A stretch of 6,906 nucleotides of DNA from positions 1-6,906 of the forward strand of contig DAOWGG010000142.1 of NCBI GenBank assembly GCA_030637565.1, given 5' to 3'. The translations under genes were made by a program, and so were the position numbers. The notes beneath the pieces were generated by a model. It searched no databases and was not told where the DNA came from. It saw only the letters and a list, made by a program, of their open reading frames with translations. Shown here piece by piece: positions 1-5,724 of the stretch; the first letter of the stretch is position 1; each line of letters opens with the position of its first letter. The DNA is from Candidatus Peregrinibacteria bacterium. GTDB lineage: Bacteria; Patescibacteriota; Gracilibacteria; UM-FILTER-43-11.

Positions 1-2
1 AG

Positions 3-1205
3 GCAGATTCTACAGCTCCTTTTAGAATGCAGCCTGCAACCCTTGGTTACGACAACTTCCTTGGGCGTATGGCGATCGGTCGTGTTTATGAAGGGTCGAT
101 CAAATTGAATGACAGTGTGGTGATTATCAATGCAGATGGTGTGGAGCGAAAGGGGAGAGTGACTCAGCTTTTCTCGTTTAGAGGAATGGATCGAATTGAA
201 ACCAAAGAAGCCGTTGCTGGAGATATTGTGGCCATAGCTGGGATACCTGATATTTATGTGGGTGAAACGATTGTTTCCGAATCTGGACTGGAGGCATTGC
301 CTGGTATTAAAGTGGATGAACCGGCGATGGCGATTGAATTTATGGTAAACGATTCGCCTTTTGCTGGGCGTGAAGGAAAATTAGTAACGGGTCGTCATAT
401 TCGAGAGCGATTGGAAAAAGAACTTGAAACCAATGTGGGTCTTAAGATTGAATTAACAGGAGGGGATAAAATGAAAGTGTATGGTCGTGGAGAAATGCAT
501 ATTGCGGTGCTGATCGAAACCATGCGTCGAGAAGGATTTGAGCTTCAGATTTCTCAACCAGAAGTGATTATGCGTGAGGTCGATGGAGTGAAGATGGAGC
601 CTGTTGAAGCGGTGGTTGTGAATGTTCCCGATGATCTTTCGGGTTCGGTGATTCAGGCGCTTGGCAAGCGAAAGGGGATTATGACCAATATGCAATCCGA
701 TAATGGAAGCACTTTAATTGAACTCGATGTGCCCACACGTGGACTCCTTGGATTTCGTGGTCAATTTCTGGTGATGACTCGTGGAGAAGGAACACTTTAT
801 CATTCTTTTGATCGATTTGAACCTTATATGGGGGATATTGAAAAACGCAGTGTTGGATCGATGATCTCTGGTGAAACAGGATCAACCATGGCGTATTCTC
901 TTTGGAAGCTCCAAGAAAGAGGACCTCTTTTTGTTAAGCCTGCTACTGAAATTTATGAAGGGATGGTGATAGGGGAGCATAATCAGGGAACGGATATTGT
1001 GGTGAATTCACTTAAAAATAAGAAGTTAACCAACGTACGTTCATCTGGGACGGATGAAGCTATGAATTTGACCACTATTGTTCCAATGACACTTGAAAAA
1101 GCCATTGAATATATTGGACCAGATGAATACGTTGAAATCACTCCTACAAGAATCCGTTTAAGAAAGAAATATCTGAAAGAGATTGAGCGAAAACGGGCGA
1201 AGTAG
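3..1205 (+). CDS. typA: TypA/BipA ribosome-associated GTPase, C-terminal two thirds (5' end outside window)
   Basis: TypA (BipA) is a translational GTPase of the EF-G/LepA group that binds the 70S ribosome and supports ribosome assembly and stress or cold adaptation. The reading frame is open from base 3, giving 400 codons and a TAG stop; family members have about 600 residues, so the G domain (about 200 residues) lies upstream of the window. Visible parts in order: the end of the domain II beta barrel (LGRMAIGRV, AGDIVAIAG), a domain III start (VDEPAMAIEF, SPFAGREGKLVT), the EF-G-like segment GRGEMHIAVLIETMRREGFE, and the TypA-specific C-terminal domain (PTRGLLGFRGQF, YEGMVIGEH, KKLTNVRSSGTDEA, ITPTRIRLRKKYL). 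These match E. coli BipA from memory throughout, without frameshift. The in-frame ATG at base 27 is an internal methionine, not the start. It ends 21 bp before a strong terminator. Confidence 0.97.
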   Translation, partial: ADSTAPFRMQPATLGYDNFLGRMAIGRVYEGSIKLNDSVVIINADGVERKGRVTQLFSFRGMDRIETKEAVAGDIVAIAGIPDIYVGETIVSESGLEALPGIKVDEPAMAIEFMVNDSPFAGREGKLVTGRHIRERLEKELETNVGLKIELTGGDKMKVYGRGEMHIAVLIETMRREGFELQISQPEVIMREVDGVKMEPVEAVVVNVPDDLSGSVIQALGKRKGIMTNMQSDNGSTLIELDVPTRGLLGFRGQFLVMTRGEGTLYHSFDRFEPYMGDIEKRSVGSMISGETGSTMAYSLWKLQERGPLFVKPATEIYEGMVIGEHNQGTDIVVNSLKNKKLTNVRSSGTDEAMNLTTIVPMTLEKAIEYIGPDEYVEITPTRIRLRKKYLKEIERKRAK

Positions 1206-1226
1206 TCGGAGGTATATTCGTAAACT

Positions 1227-1261
1227 AAAAAAGCCACCTATTATTGCAAGATGGCTTTTTT
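1227..1261. terminator. Bidirectional rho-independent terminator between typA and the convergent zinc-ribbon gene
   Basis: The left arm 1227-1239 (aaaaaagccacct) pairs with the right arm 1249-1261 (agatggctttttt) over 13 bp with one G-T wobble, around a 9-base loop. There is an A-run on one side and a T-run on the other, so the hairpin works for typA on the plus strand and for the gene ending at 1284 on the minus strand. Confidence 0.9.
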
Positions 1262-1283
1262 GATTGATTAGAATTTAGACTGC

Positions 1284-2003
1284 TTATTTAGTCTTTTTCT
1301 TTGTAGTTGCCTTCTTTTTTGCAGGAGCTTTTTTAGCAACGGCTTTCTTTTTCGCAGGAGCCTTCTTTGCAGCTGCTTTTTTCTTTGCAGGAGCTTTCTT
1401 TTTAGGCTTTTCTTCAGCGCCATAAGACATCGTATCTTCCGCCAATTCCACCTCTTCTTTTGTAACGGTGAAGGTCTTTTTAGGATGAATTGCTTCTAGA
1501 ATTCTTAATACCTTATCAAGTTTTTTGCTAAGTGCTTCAAAATCTTCTTTATAAGACACTGGTTTTTTTGAATCCGCGAAGCAATTGTCGCAGTAAACGG
1601 GTTTTCCAGCAGTTGGCTTAAAGGGAACTTCACATGATTTTTTACACCCTTCACAGGTGGTCTTAAACATTTGTCTGTCTCCACCAAAGTCTCGTCCTCC
1701 ACCTCTTCCACCCCTATCCCTTCCTCCGCTATCTCGACCTCCTCGATCGTCATCTCTTTTAAAACAATTGTTGCAGTAGACGGGTTTTCCTCCACTTGGT
1801 CGAAAAGGAACTTCACAGTCATTTCCGCAGTCGGAACAGGTTGCTTGATGCATTTCAGGTCGCCCTCCATCTCGACCTCCACCAAAACCACCCCTACCTC
1901 CTCCGCCCCCAAATCCACCTCCACCTCCACCTCTTCCACCTCCAAAACCACCTCTTCCACCACCTCCACCACCTCCTGAACGTCTATTATCATTGTATCC
2001 CAT
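1284..2003 (-). CDS. RGG-rich protein with two CxxC-x17-CxxC zinc-ribbon modules and a Lys/Ala/Pro-rich tail
   Basis: This 239-residue protein has four parts. Residues 1-50 are almost entirely Gly/Arg/Phe (RGG, GGF), a composition typical of disordered RNA-binding segments. Residues 54-81 and 115-142 are two copies of a zinc-ribbon-like module: C56-x2-C59, 17 residues, C77-x2-C80, and C117-x2-C120, 17 residues, C138-x2-C141. Each has an extra Cys after the first pair (C63, C124) and the block CEVPFxPxxGKPVYCxxCF. This fits the CxxC-x17-CxxC domain family, common in candidate-phylum genomes. A second RGG/RD linker (82-110) separates them. A predicted amphipathic helix (151-172) follows, then a tail (199-239) of PAKKKA units like histone H1-type or DNA-binding tails. 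No signal peptide or membrane segment is seen, so it is probably cytoplasmic. Nucleic-acid binding is inferred from composition; the true role is unknown. The start is the only sensible ATG; it lacks a Shine-Dalgarno. Confidence 0.92.
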   Translation of the reverse strand: MGYNDNRRSGGGGGGGRGGFGGGRGGGGGGFGGGGGRGGFGGGRDGGRPEMHQATCSDCGNDCEVPFRPSGGKPVYCNNCFKRDDDRGGRDSGGRDRGGRGGGRDFGGDRQMFKTTCEGCKKSCEVPFKPTAGKPVYCDNCFADSKKPVSYKEDFEALSKKLDKVLRILEAIHPKKTFTVTKEEVELAEDTMSYGAEEKPKKKAPAKKKAAAKKAPAKKKAVAKKAPAKKKATTKKKTK

Positions 2004-2139
2004 ATAAATTTATTTAGTAATTAAGTGGATAGAGCCTAACCTTAAAGTATGTTAAAAGCAAGGAAATAAATTAAGTTTTTTTTATCTGTTTTACCTGTGG
2101 TTTAAAAAATGGCAAAATCATGCAGTAGGGAAGTTTGCT

Positions 2140-2213
2140 TGGATTTGTAAATAATCCTCTGCGCCCCACTTCGCATAAAGCTTCGTAGGACTTCGCGGAT
2201 TGTCACAAATCCA
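2140..2213. repeat. Imperfect inverted repeat, about 74 bp
   Basis: TGGATTTGT at 2140-2148 is the exact reverse complement of ACAAATCCA at 2205-2213. Inside it AATCC at 2153-2157 pairs with GGATT at 2197-2201, leaving about 40 bases rich in CTTCG motifs. There is no T-run after either arm, so it does not look like a terminator. It marks the left edge of the repeat-rich part of the spacer. Confidence 0.5.
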
Positions 2214-2233
2214 TCCTTAACTACGTTGCGGAC

Positions 2234-2274
2234 GTTCGTCCTTACTTCGTTCAGACCGCATTTCTCGCTACTTA
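2234..2274 (+). repeat. Degenerate direct repeat, copy 1 (ends near CTCGCTAC)
   Basis: These 41 bases align without gaps to 2361-2401 with 31 identities. Shared blocks are TCGTCCTT, TTCAGA and CTCGCTACT. A short inverted pair, GGACG/CGTCC, overlaps its left edge at 2230-2241, and TGCGG/CCGCA frames much of it. The CTCGCTAC word recurs in the repeat array at the right end of the window. Confidence 0.5.
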
Positions 2275-2360
2275 CTTCAATAGGGTTCCACTTAAATCTT
2301 CAAAAATCTTCTACGCAGATTCTCAAAGATTTATCTTCATTACACTTCGGACTTCCATTT

Positions 2361-2401
2361 GGTCGTCCTTGTTCCATTCAGAACGTGTTACTCGCTACTA
2401 A
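2361..2401 (+). repeat. Degenerate direct repeat, copy 2, abutting the GIY-YIG start codon
   Basis: This is the second copy of the 41-bp unit, 127 bp after the first and 76 percent identical. It ends two bases before the ATG at 2404, so the repeat forms the immediate 5' flank of the GIY-YIG gene. A longer in-frame start at 2359 would translate the repeat into 15 extra residues, which argues against that start. Confidence 0.5.
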
Positions 2402-2403
2402 AC

Positions 2404-2652
2404 ATGAAAAAACATTATATCTATATTGCGCGCTGTAACGATGACACTTTGTATACGGGCTATACAACGGATTTGAAACGACGTGAAGAAGAGCATAACG
2501 AGGGTGGGGGAGCTCGGTATACTCGATCCAGAAGGCCTGTTAAAATTGTTTATTCCGAAACGTTTAAAACGCGCTCATTGGCGACGAAGCGTGAGTATGA
2601 AATTAAGCAGCTTAAAAGGGAGGTTAAGGAGGGGTTGATCAAGCTTAGGTAA
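2404..2652 (+). CDS. Small GIY-YIG endonuclease-fold protein (UPF0213/YhbQ-like)
   Basis: This 82-residue protein consists of little more than a GIY-YIG nuclease domain. The two signature strands are YIY (residues 5-7) and YTG (17-19), about ten residues apart around RCNDDTL. They are followed by DLKRREEEHN (23-32), the GGGARYTRSRRP block (34-45) typical of the UPF0213 single-domain group, and a helix with E64/E66, one of which should be the metal-binding glutamate. Members of this group are stand-alone domains of roughly 80-100 residues; some have been linked to DNA repair or nuclease activity, but the role is poorly defined. I chose ATG 2404 over the in-frame ATG at 2359 because the family starts at this point (MKKHYIYIARC) and the extra 15 residues would come from repeat DNA. 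No Shine-Dalgarno is visible. It is convergent with the next gene, with a 43-bp gap. Confidence 0.9.
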   Translation: MKKHYIYIARCNDDTLYTGYTTDLKRREEEHNEGGGARYTRSRRPVKIVYSETFKTRSLATKREYEIKQLKREVKEGLIKLR

Positions 2653-2695
2653 ATGATTCTCTGACTTATGTGAAGTTAGGGTTGGAATTGTAAAA

Positions 2696-3106
2696 TTACA
2701 TATGAATAATCCTTGGTCCTTTTTGAAAACCTCCAATTACTTTTAATTCATGTAGTGCCCACTCCTCAGTTCGCATTCTAAAGTCATTAAGATCTCCCAA
2801 AAGGTGTTTTTTTGCATTCCTTAAGTATGAAGGCAAAGTCACTGTTTTTCCATTGCAAAATGTATACCTTTCTTTTGGGTTTTTCATCGTTATATCTGAA
2901 GGATCACATTCCATACTGCGAGCTATTTGTAATAAATCTTCTCGAACATAATTAGGGTTTTCAAAATAATCCTTACTCCAAGGAATTCTCTTTGGCGTTT
3001 CTTTAGTAGATGCAATTTTCCTTCTTGCAACCTCAATATTTTCTTCAATGCTTTCTTGACTGTTTAATCTTTCTTGCTCTTTTTCTTCGGGGTGTTCGAT
3101 GCTCAT
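2696..3106 (-). CDS. Hypothetical protein, 136 aa, soluble
   Basis: I do not recognise this protein. The first 40 residues are highly charged and probably disordered or helical (EKEQERLNSQESIEENIEV). Residues 41-136 look like a compact mixed domain, starting at IPWSKDYFENPNYVREDLL, with an IARSMECDPSDI segment, two cysteines (in MECD and TFCNG), and a helix near the end. There is no signal peptide, membrane segment or known catalytic motif, so it is probably cytoplasmic. Its stop codon lies 43 bp from the convergent GIY-YIG gene. A weak 7-bp hairpin at 2661-2679 without a T-run sits in that gap and is not a convincing terminator. The near-consensus promoter upstream and the intact frame support a real gene. 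No Shine-Dalgarno is visible before the ATG. Confidence 0.75.
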   Translation of the reverse strand: MSIEHPEEKEQERLNSQESIEENIEVARRKIASTKETPKRIPWSKDYFENPNYVREDLLQIARSMECDPSDITMKNPKERYTFCNGKTVTLPSYLRNAKKHLLGDLNDFRMRTEEWALHELKVIGGFQKGPRIIHM

Positions 3107-3451
3107 TTCTATGATAAAAGTTAATTTTACTTTCAGTTATTATACCATAAAAAAATAATCTTGTAAATAGATGGCTCTCTCGACTTGGTGAAAAAGTTAG
3201 AGATCATTCCCCTTTACTTTTAAGAGAAATGGTAGGATAGTCGTGTTGAGAGTTACAAGTGTTAATTTATGATATTAAATCAACATGTCACAAGCAGCTC
3301 TAACAATAAAGGCTAAAGGTGTCCATGACTCACTGTTCATGGGGATGCTATTTAATAGAGAATTACTAAGAAAGTAAAATCACAGGTCGCTTTTTTGAGC
3401 AACAAAATAAATAAAAATCCCAAAAAGTATTATTTAATAATTTTTTATACC
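3107..3451. other. 345-bp divergent intergenic region with possible structured leader
   Basis: It separates the minus-strand 136-aa gene from the plus-strand TSP3 gene. It holds the minus-strand promoter (3139-3167), a hairpin at 3176-3203 (TCTCT..ACTT pairing AAGT..AGAGA), and a better hairpin around 3319-3340 where TCCATGA pairs with TCATGGG over 7 bp with an 8-base loop. Plus-strand promoter candidates are weak: TTTACT-N17-GATAGT near 3213-3241 and GTTACA-N17-TTAAAT near 3252-3279. I could not match the leader to any known riboswitch class, and no tRNA or terminator is seen. Confidence 0.5.
3139..3167 (-). promoter_or_regulatory. Sigma70-type promoter for the 136-aa gene
   Basis: Read on the minus strand, TTTACA (3167-3162) and TATAAT (3144-3139) are exactly 17 bp apart. 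A TGG immediately before the -10 box makes it an extended -10. Transcription should begin near 3132, giving a leader of about 25 bases before the ATG at 3106. Confidence 0.8.
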
Positions 3452-5383
3452 ATGAAGAAAATATTATTTACAATCATAGGGGTGATTTTGTTCCTTATTG
3501 CGTTTAATTATTTTTATAACCTTCCACAAAACAAAGCCTCTAGGCATTTGGACAATGTGCAAGAAAAGCTTGAAGAGCTGGAAGATTTAACACTTGGTAA
3601 ATCTCCGAGTTTTAGTATGCCTGGGATTCTCACTGCTTATGCTCAAGATGAAGATAATTCAGGGCTATCACCTCAGGAAATTGAGGAAATTCGCGAACTA
3701 ATACAGGTGATTCTACAAGAGATGAGTGAAGCGATTCGGGCAGCTGAAGATATAAGCGATGCTGAATTATCAGCTGATGTTTTTGAAGAAATTTCAGAAG
3801 TACAAAGCGAAACACTCGAAACCTTCTCTGATGTAATTGGAGATGTTGATTCTGGTGAAATTACAAATATTCTTGTAGAAAGTATTGAGTCTACGGCTGC
3901 ACAAAATGAAGAAATAATACAAGCTGTGGATTTTGCTAATGAAGCCGCTGAAAACGATCAAGATGTGGAGATAGAAATTGCATCGGTGACTGTTTTAGAT
4001 GATGAAATAGAAGATCAAGATGAAGATGGGGTTGCAGATGAAATTGATAATTGTCCATTGGATGCAAACGAGGATCAACTGGATACCGATGAAGATGGAC
4101 TGGGTGATGTTTGTGATTCTTGCCAAAATGACCCGGAAGATGATGAGGATGAAGATGGCGTTTGTGGTGATACAGACAACTGTCCACTAGTTGCAAATGA
4201 GGATCAACTGGATACCGACGAAGATGGATTGGGTGATGTTTGTGATTCATGTTCAGCTGATGAAAATAATGATGAAGATGAGGATGGTGTTTGTGGTGAT
4301 GCAGACAATTGTCCGCTAGTTGCGAACCAGAACCAGTTGGATACTGATGAAGACGGATTGGGTAATGCTTGTGATGAGGATGATGATGACGATGGCATTG
4401 CCGATAATGCACCTGACAATTGTCCGTTAGTCACAAATGCAGATCAATTGGATGCCGACGAAGATGGACTGGGAGATGCTTGTGATGCAGATACTCAAGA
4501 TGATACTGATGAAGATGGGGTTGCAGATGAAATTGATAATTGTCCATTGGATGCAAACGAGGATCAACTGGATACCGATGAAGATGGACTGGGTGATGTT
4601 TGTGATTCTTGCCAAAATGACCCGAAAGATGATGAGGACGAAGATGGCGTTTGTGGTGATACAGACAACTGTCCACTAGTTGCGAACGAGGATCAACTGG
4701 ATACCGACGAAGATGGATTGGGTGATGTTTGTGATTCATGTTCAGCTGATGAAAATAATGATGAAGATGAGGATGGTGTTTGTGGTGATGCAGACAATTG
4801 TCCGCTCGTTGCGAACCAGAACCAGTTGGATACCGATGAAGACGGATTGGGTAATGCTTGTGATGAGGATGATGATGACGATGGCATTGCCGATAATGCA
4901 CCTGACAATTGTCCGTTAGTCGCAAATGCAGATCAATTGGATGCCGACGAAGATGGACTGGGAGATGCTTGTGATTCTTGTCAAAACGACTCGGGAAATG
5001 ATGAGGATGGTGATGGTGTTTGTGGTGATACAGACAATTGTCCGCTAGTCTCAAACGAAGATCAGTTGGATATTGACTCTGATGGAAAAGGGGATGCTTG
5101 TGATTCGTATAATGACAATAATAGTAGTTATTCATCAGGTTTCGTTGAAGAAACCAGTAGAAGATTAGATCTTGCAAAAACCTCAGTGGAAGAAATTGTA
5201 GAAAATGAAATTGAGACCACAAAGCTTCCAAAGCTTGAGCAAAAAATCGAAAGAGCTGAAGATTCACTGGAAGAAGGTAAGGTGGGTCGAGCTAGGGGAT
5301 TGAGTACGGCAGTGCATGCTCAAAGTAGGCATATTATCAAAAAGGCTGAGCGTGAAAAAAAAGGTAAGAAGAATAAGAAATAG
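3452..5383 (+). CDS. Exported thrombospondin type 3 repeat (calcium-binding) protein, 643 aa
   Basis: Residues 4-22 form one hydrophobic segment after MKK (signal peptide or membrane anchor). An AYA at 62-64, followed by acidic QDED, resembles a signal peptidase site but lies unusually far from the hydrophobic core. Residues 75-187 are acidic and helical. Residues 188-551 contain nine DNCP-type thrombospondin type 3 units (DxDxDGxxD..DNCPxxxNxxQxDxDxDGxGDxCD). In other proteins their Asp residues wrap calcium ions and their cysteines form disulfides, so an extracytoplasmic location is expected. Residues 592-633 carry [16 protein letters not shown], a module shared with the next exported protein, and the C terminus is basic (KKGKKNKK). 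Residues 190-345 and 353-508 are near-identical. I chose ATG 3452 because it places MKKILF directly before the hydrophobic core; an upstream in-frame TTG at 3395 adds 19 residues with no export logic. Function is inferred to be structural or adhesive at the cell surface; no enzyme motif is seen. Confidence 0.9.
   Translation: MKKILFTIIGVILFLIAFNYFYNLPQNKASRHLDNVQEKLEELEDLTLGKSPSFSMPGILTAYAQDEDNSGLSPQEIEEIRELIQVILQEMSEAIRAAEDISDAELSADVFEEISEVQSETLETFSDVIGDVDSGEITNILVESIESTAAQNEEIIQAVDFANEAAENDQDVEIEIASVTVLDDEIEDQDEDGVADEIDNCPLDANEDQLDTDEDGLGDVCDSCQNDPEDDEDEDGVCGDTDNCPLVANEDQLDTDEDGLGDVCDSCSADENNDEDEDGVCGDADNCPLVANQNQLDTDEDGLGNACDEDDDDDGIADNAPDNCPLVTNADQLDADEDGLGDACDADTQDDTDEDGVADEIDNCPLDANEDQLDTDEDGLGDVCDSCQNDPKDDEDEDGVCGDTDNCPLVANEDQLDTDEDGLGDVCDSCSADENNDEDEDGVCGDADNCPLVANQNQLDTDEDGLGNACDEDDDDDGIADNAPDNCPLVANADQLDADEDGLGDACDSCQNDSGNDEDGDGVCGDTDNCPLVSNEDQLDIDSDGKGDACDSYNDNNSSYSSGFVEETSRRLDLAKTSVEEIVENEIETTKLPKLEQKIERAEDSLEEGKVGRARGLSTAVHAQSRHIIKKAEREKKGKKNKK
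4019..4507 (+). repeat. 489-bp in-frame tandem repeat, copy 1, inside the TSP3 gene
   Basis: This is the first copy of a 163-codon unit holding four DNCP units. Its first 468 bases match 4508-4975 at 461 positions. Confidence 0.95.
4508..4975 (+). repeat. 489-bp in-frame tandem repeat, copy 2 (468 bp retained)
   Basis: Copy 2 differs from copy 1 at seven bases. Two change an amino acid (Glu to Lys in NDPEDD/NDPKDD, Thr to Ala in PLVTN/PLVAN) and five are silent. After 4975 the sequence diverges into a ninth, less similar unit ([18 protein letters not shown]). Confidence 0.95.
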
Positions 5384-5405
5384 CGGTTAAAAAAATAGCA
5401 ACTGC

Positions 5406-5439
5406 AAAAAGCCATCTTGGTTTCCCAGGGTGGTTTTTT
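5406..5439 (+). terminator. Rho-independent terminator after the TSP3 gene
   Basis: The left arm 5406-5420 pairs with the right arm 5425-5439 over 15 bp with three G-T wobbles and a TTTC tetraloop, and ends in six T residues. It starts 23 bp after the TAG stop. It separates the two exported-protein genes into different transcripts. Confidence 0.88.
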
Positions 5440-5724
5440 GTTTTATGAAAAATAGCTCCTTAGGCTGTGTGAAACTAGAACTATAATTATATTATATTGA
5501 CATATAAATAAATTTTGTCTACTATTGGCAATAGTAAGTAAAATAGCTTAAATAAAACAAAAAATCTACATCTAAATTTAAATGGCTCCCTTTAAGTTCT
5601 TTTTTAGTTATATTTTCTGTAACAAAGATAATGTTTTTGTGTATTTATATATCGGATGAGGGTTGTGATTTCAATCCAATCAAAGTTCACTCATCTTTAT
5701 CTAATTTTTTTAACACCCTGTATT
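5440..5724 (+). other. 285-bp spacer and long 5' leader of the second exported-protein gene
   Basis: This is very AT-rich, with one probable promoter (5497-5525). Downstream are two possible folds. AATTTAAA 5575-5582 pairs with TTTAAGTT 5591-5598 and is followed by CTTTTTT, a weak attenuator-like hairpin with almost no G-C pairs. GATGAG 5655-5660 pairs with CTCATC 5690-5695, with an inner GATT/AATC (5667-5670/5678-5681). No small gene is convincing. Confidence 0.45.
5497..5525 (+). promoter_or_regulatory. Probable sigma70-type promoter for the second exported protein
   Basis: A perfect TTGACA at 5497-5502 is followed after 17 bp by TACTAT at 5520-5525 (four of six consensus positions). It would give a leader of roughly 190 bases before the ATG at 5725. 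The surrounding DNA is very AT-rich, so chance similarity to the -10 is possible. Confidence 0.55.

Larger units (their letters stand above)
2004..2403. other. 400-bp gene-free stretch with a large imperfect hairpin and degenerate repeats
   Basis: This lies between the divergently read starts at 2003 (minus) and 2404 (plus). No tRNA, conserved protein or convincing promoter was found. The first 130 bp are AT-rich and should hold the promoter of the minus-strand gene. From about 2140 the base composition changes: an imperfect hairpin (2140-2213) is followed by two degenerate copies of a 41-bp repeat (2234-2274 and 2361-2401). Short open frames here appear to be by-products of the repeats. Confidence 0.7.

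Noticed and set aside
1505..1993. Val/Glu-rich and Ser/Thr-rich frames overlapping the zinc-ribbon gene
   Set aside because: They are frame-shifted readings of the GGT/GGA-rich RGG codons; only the 239-aa frame contains conserved motifs.
3290..3400. Known riboswitch (c-di-GMP, TPP, cobalamin, fluoride) in the TSP3 leader
   Set aside because: None of the conserved core motifs of these classes was found; only generic hairpins are present.
4019..5101. RTX-type or EF-hand calcium protein
   Set aside because: The GGxGxDxxx nonapeptide is absent and the DNCPxxxNxxQxDxDxDGxGDxCD spacing fits thrombospondin type 3 repeats rather than EF-hand loops.
3936..5267. Several long antisense frames (His-rich, Ser-rich) opposite the TSP3 gene
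   Set aside because: GAT/GAA-rich repeat codons on the plus strand force His/Ser-rich stop-free frames on the other strand; they duplicate with the repeat and have no start signals.
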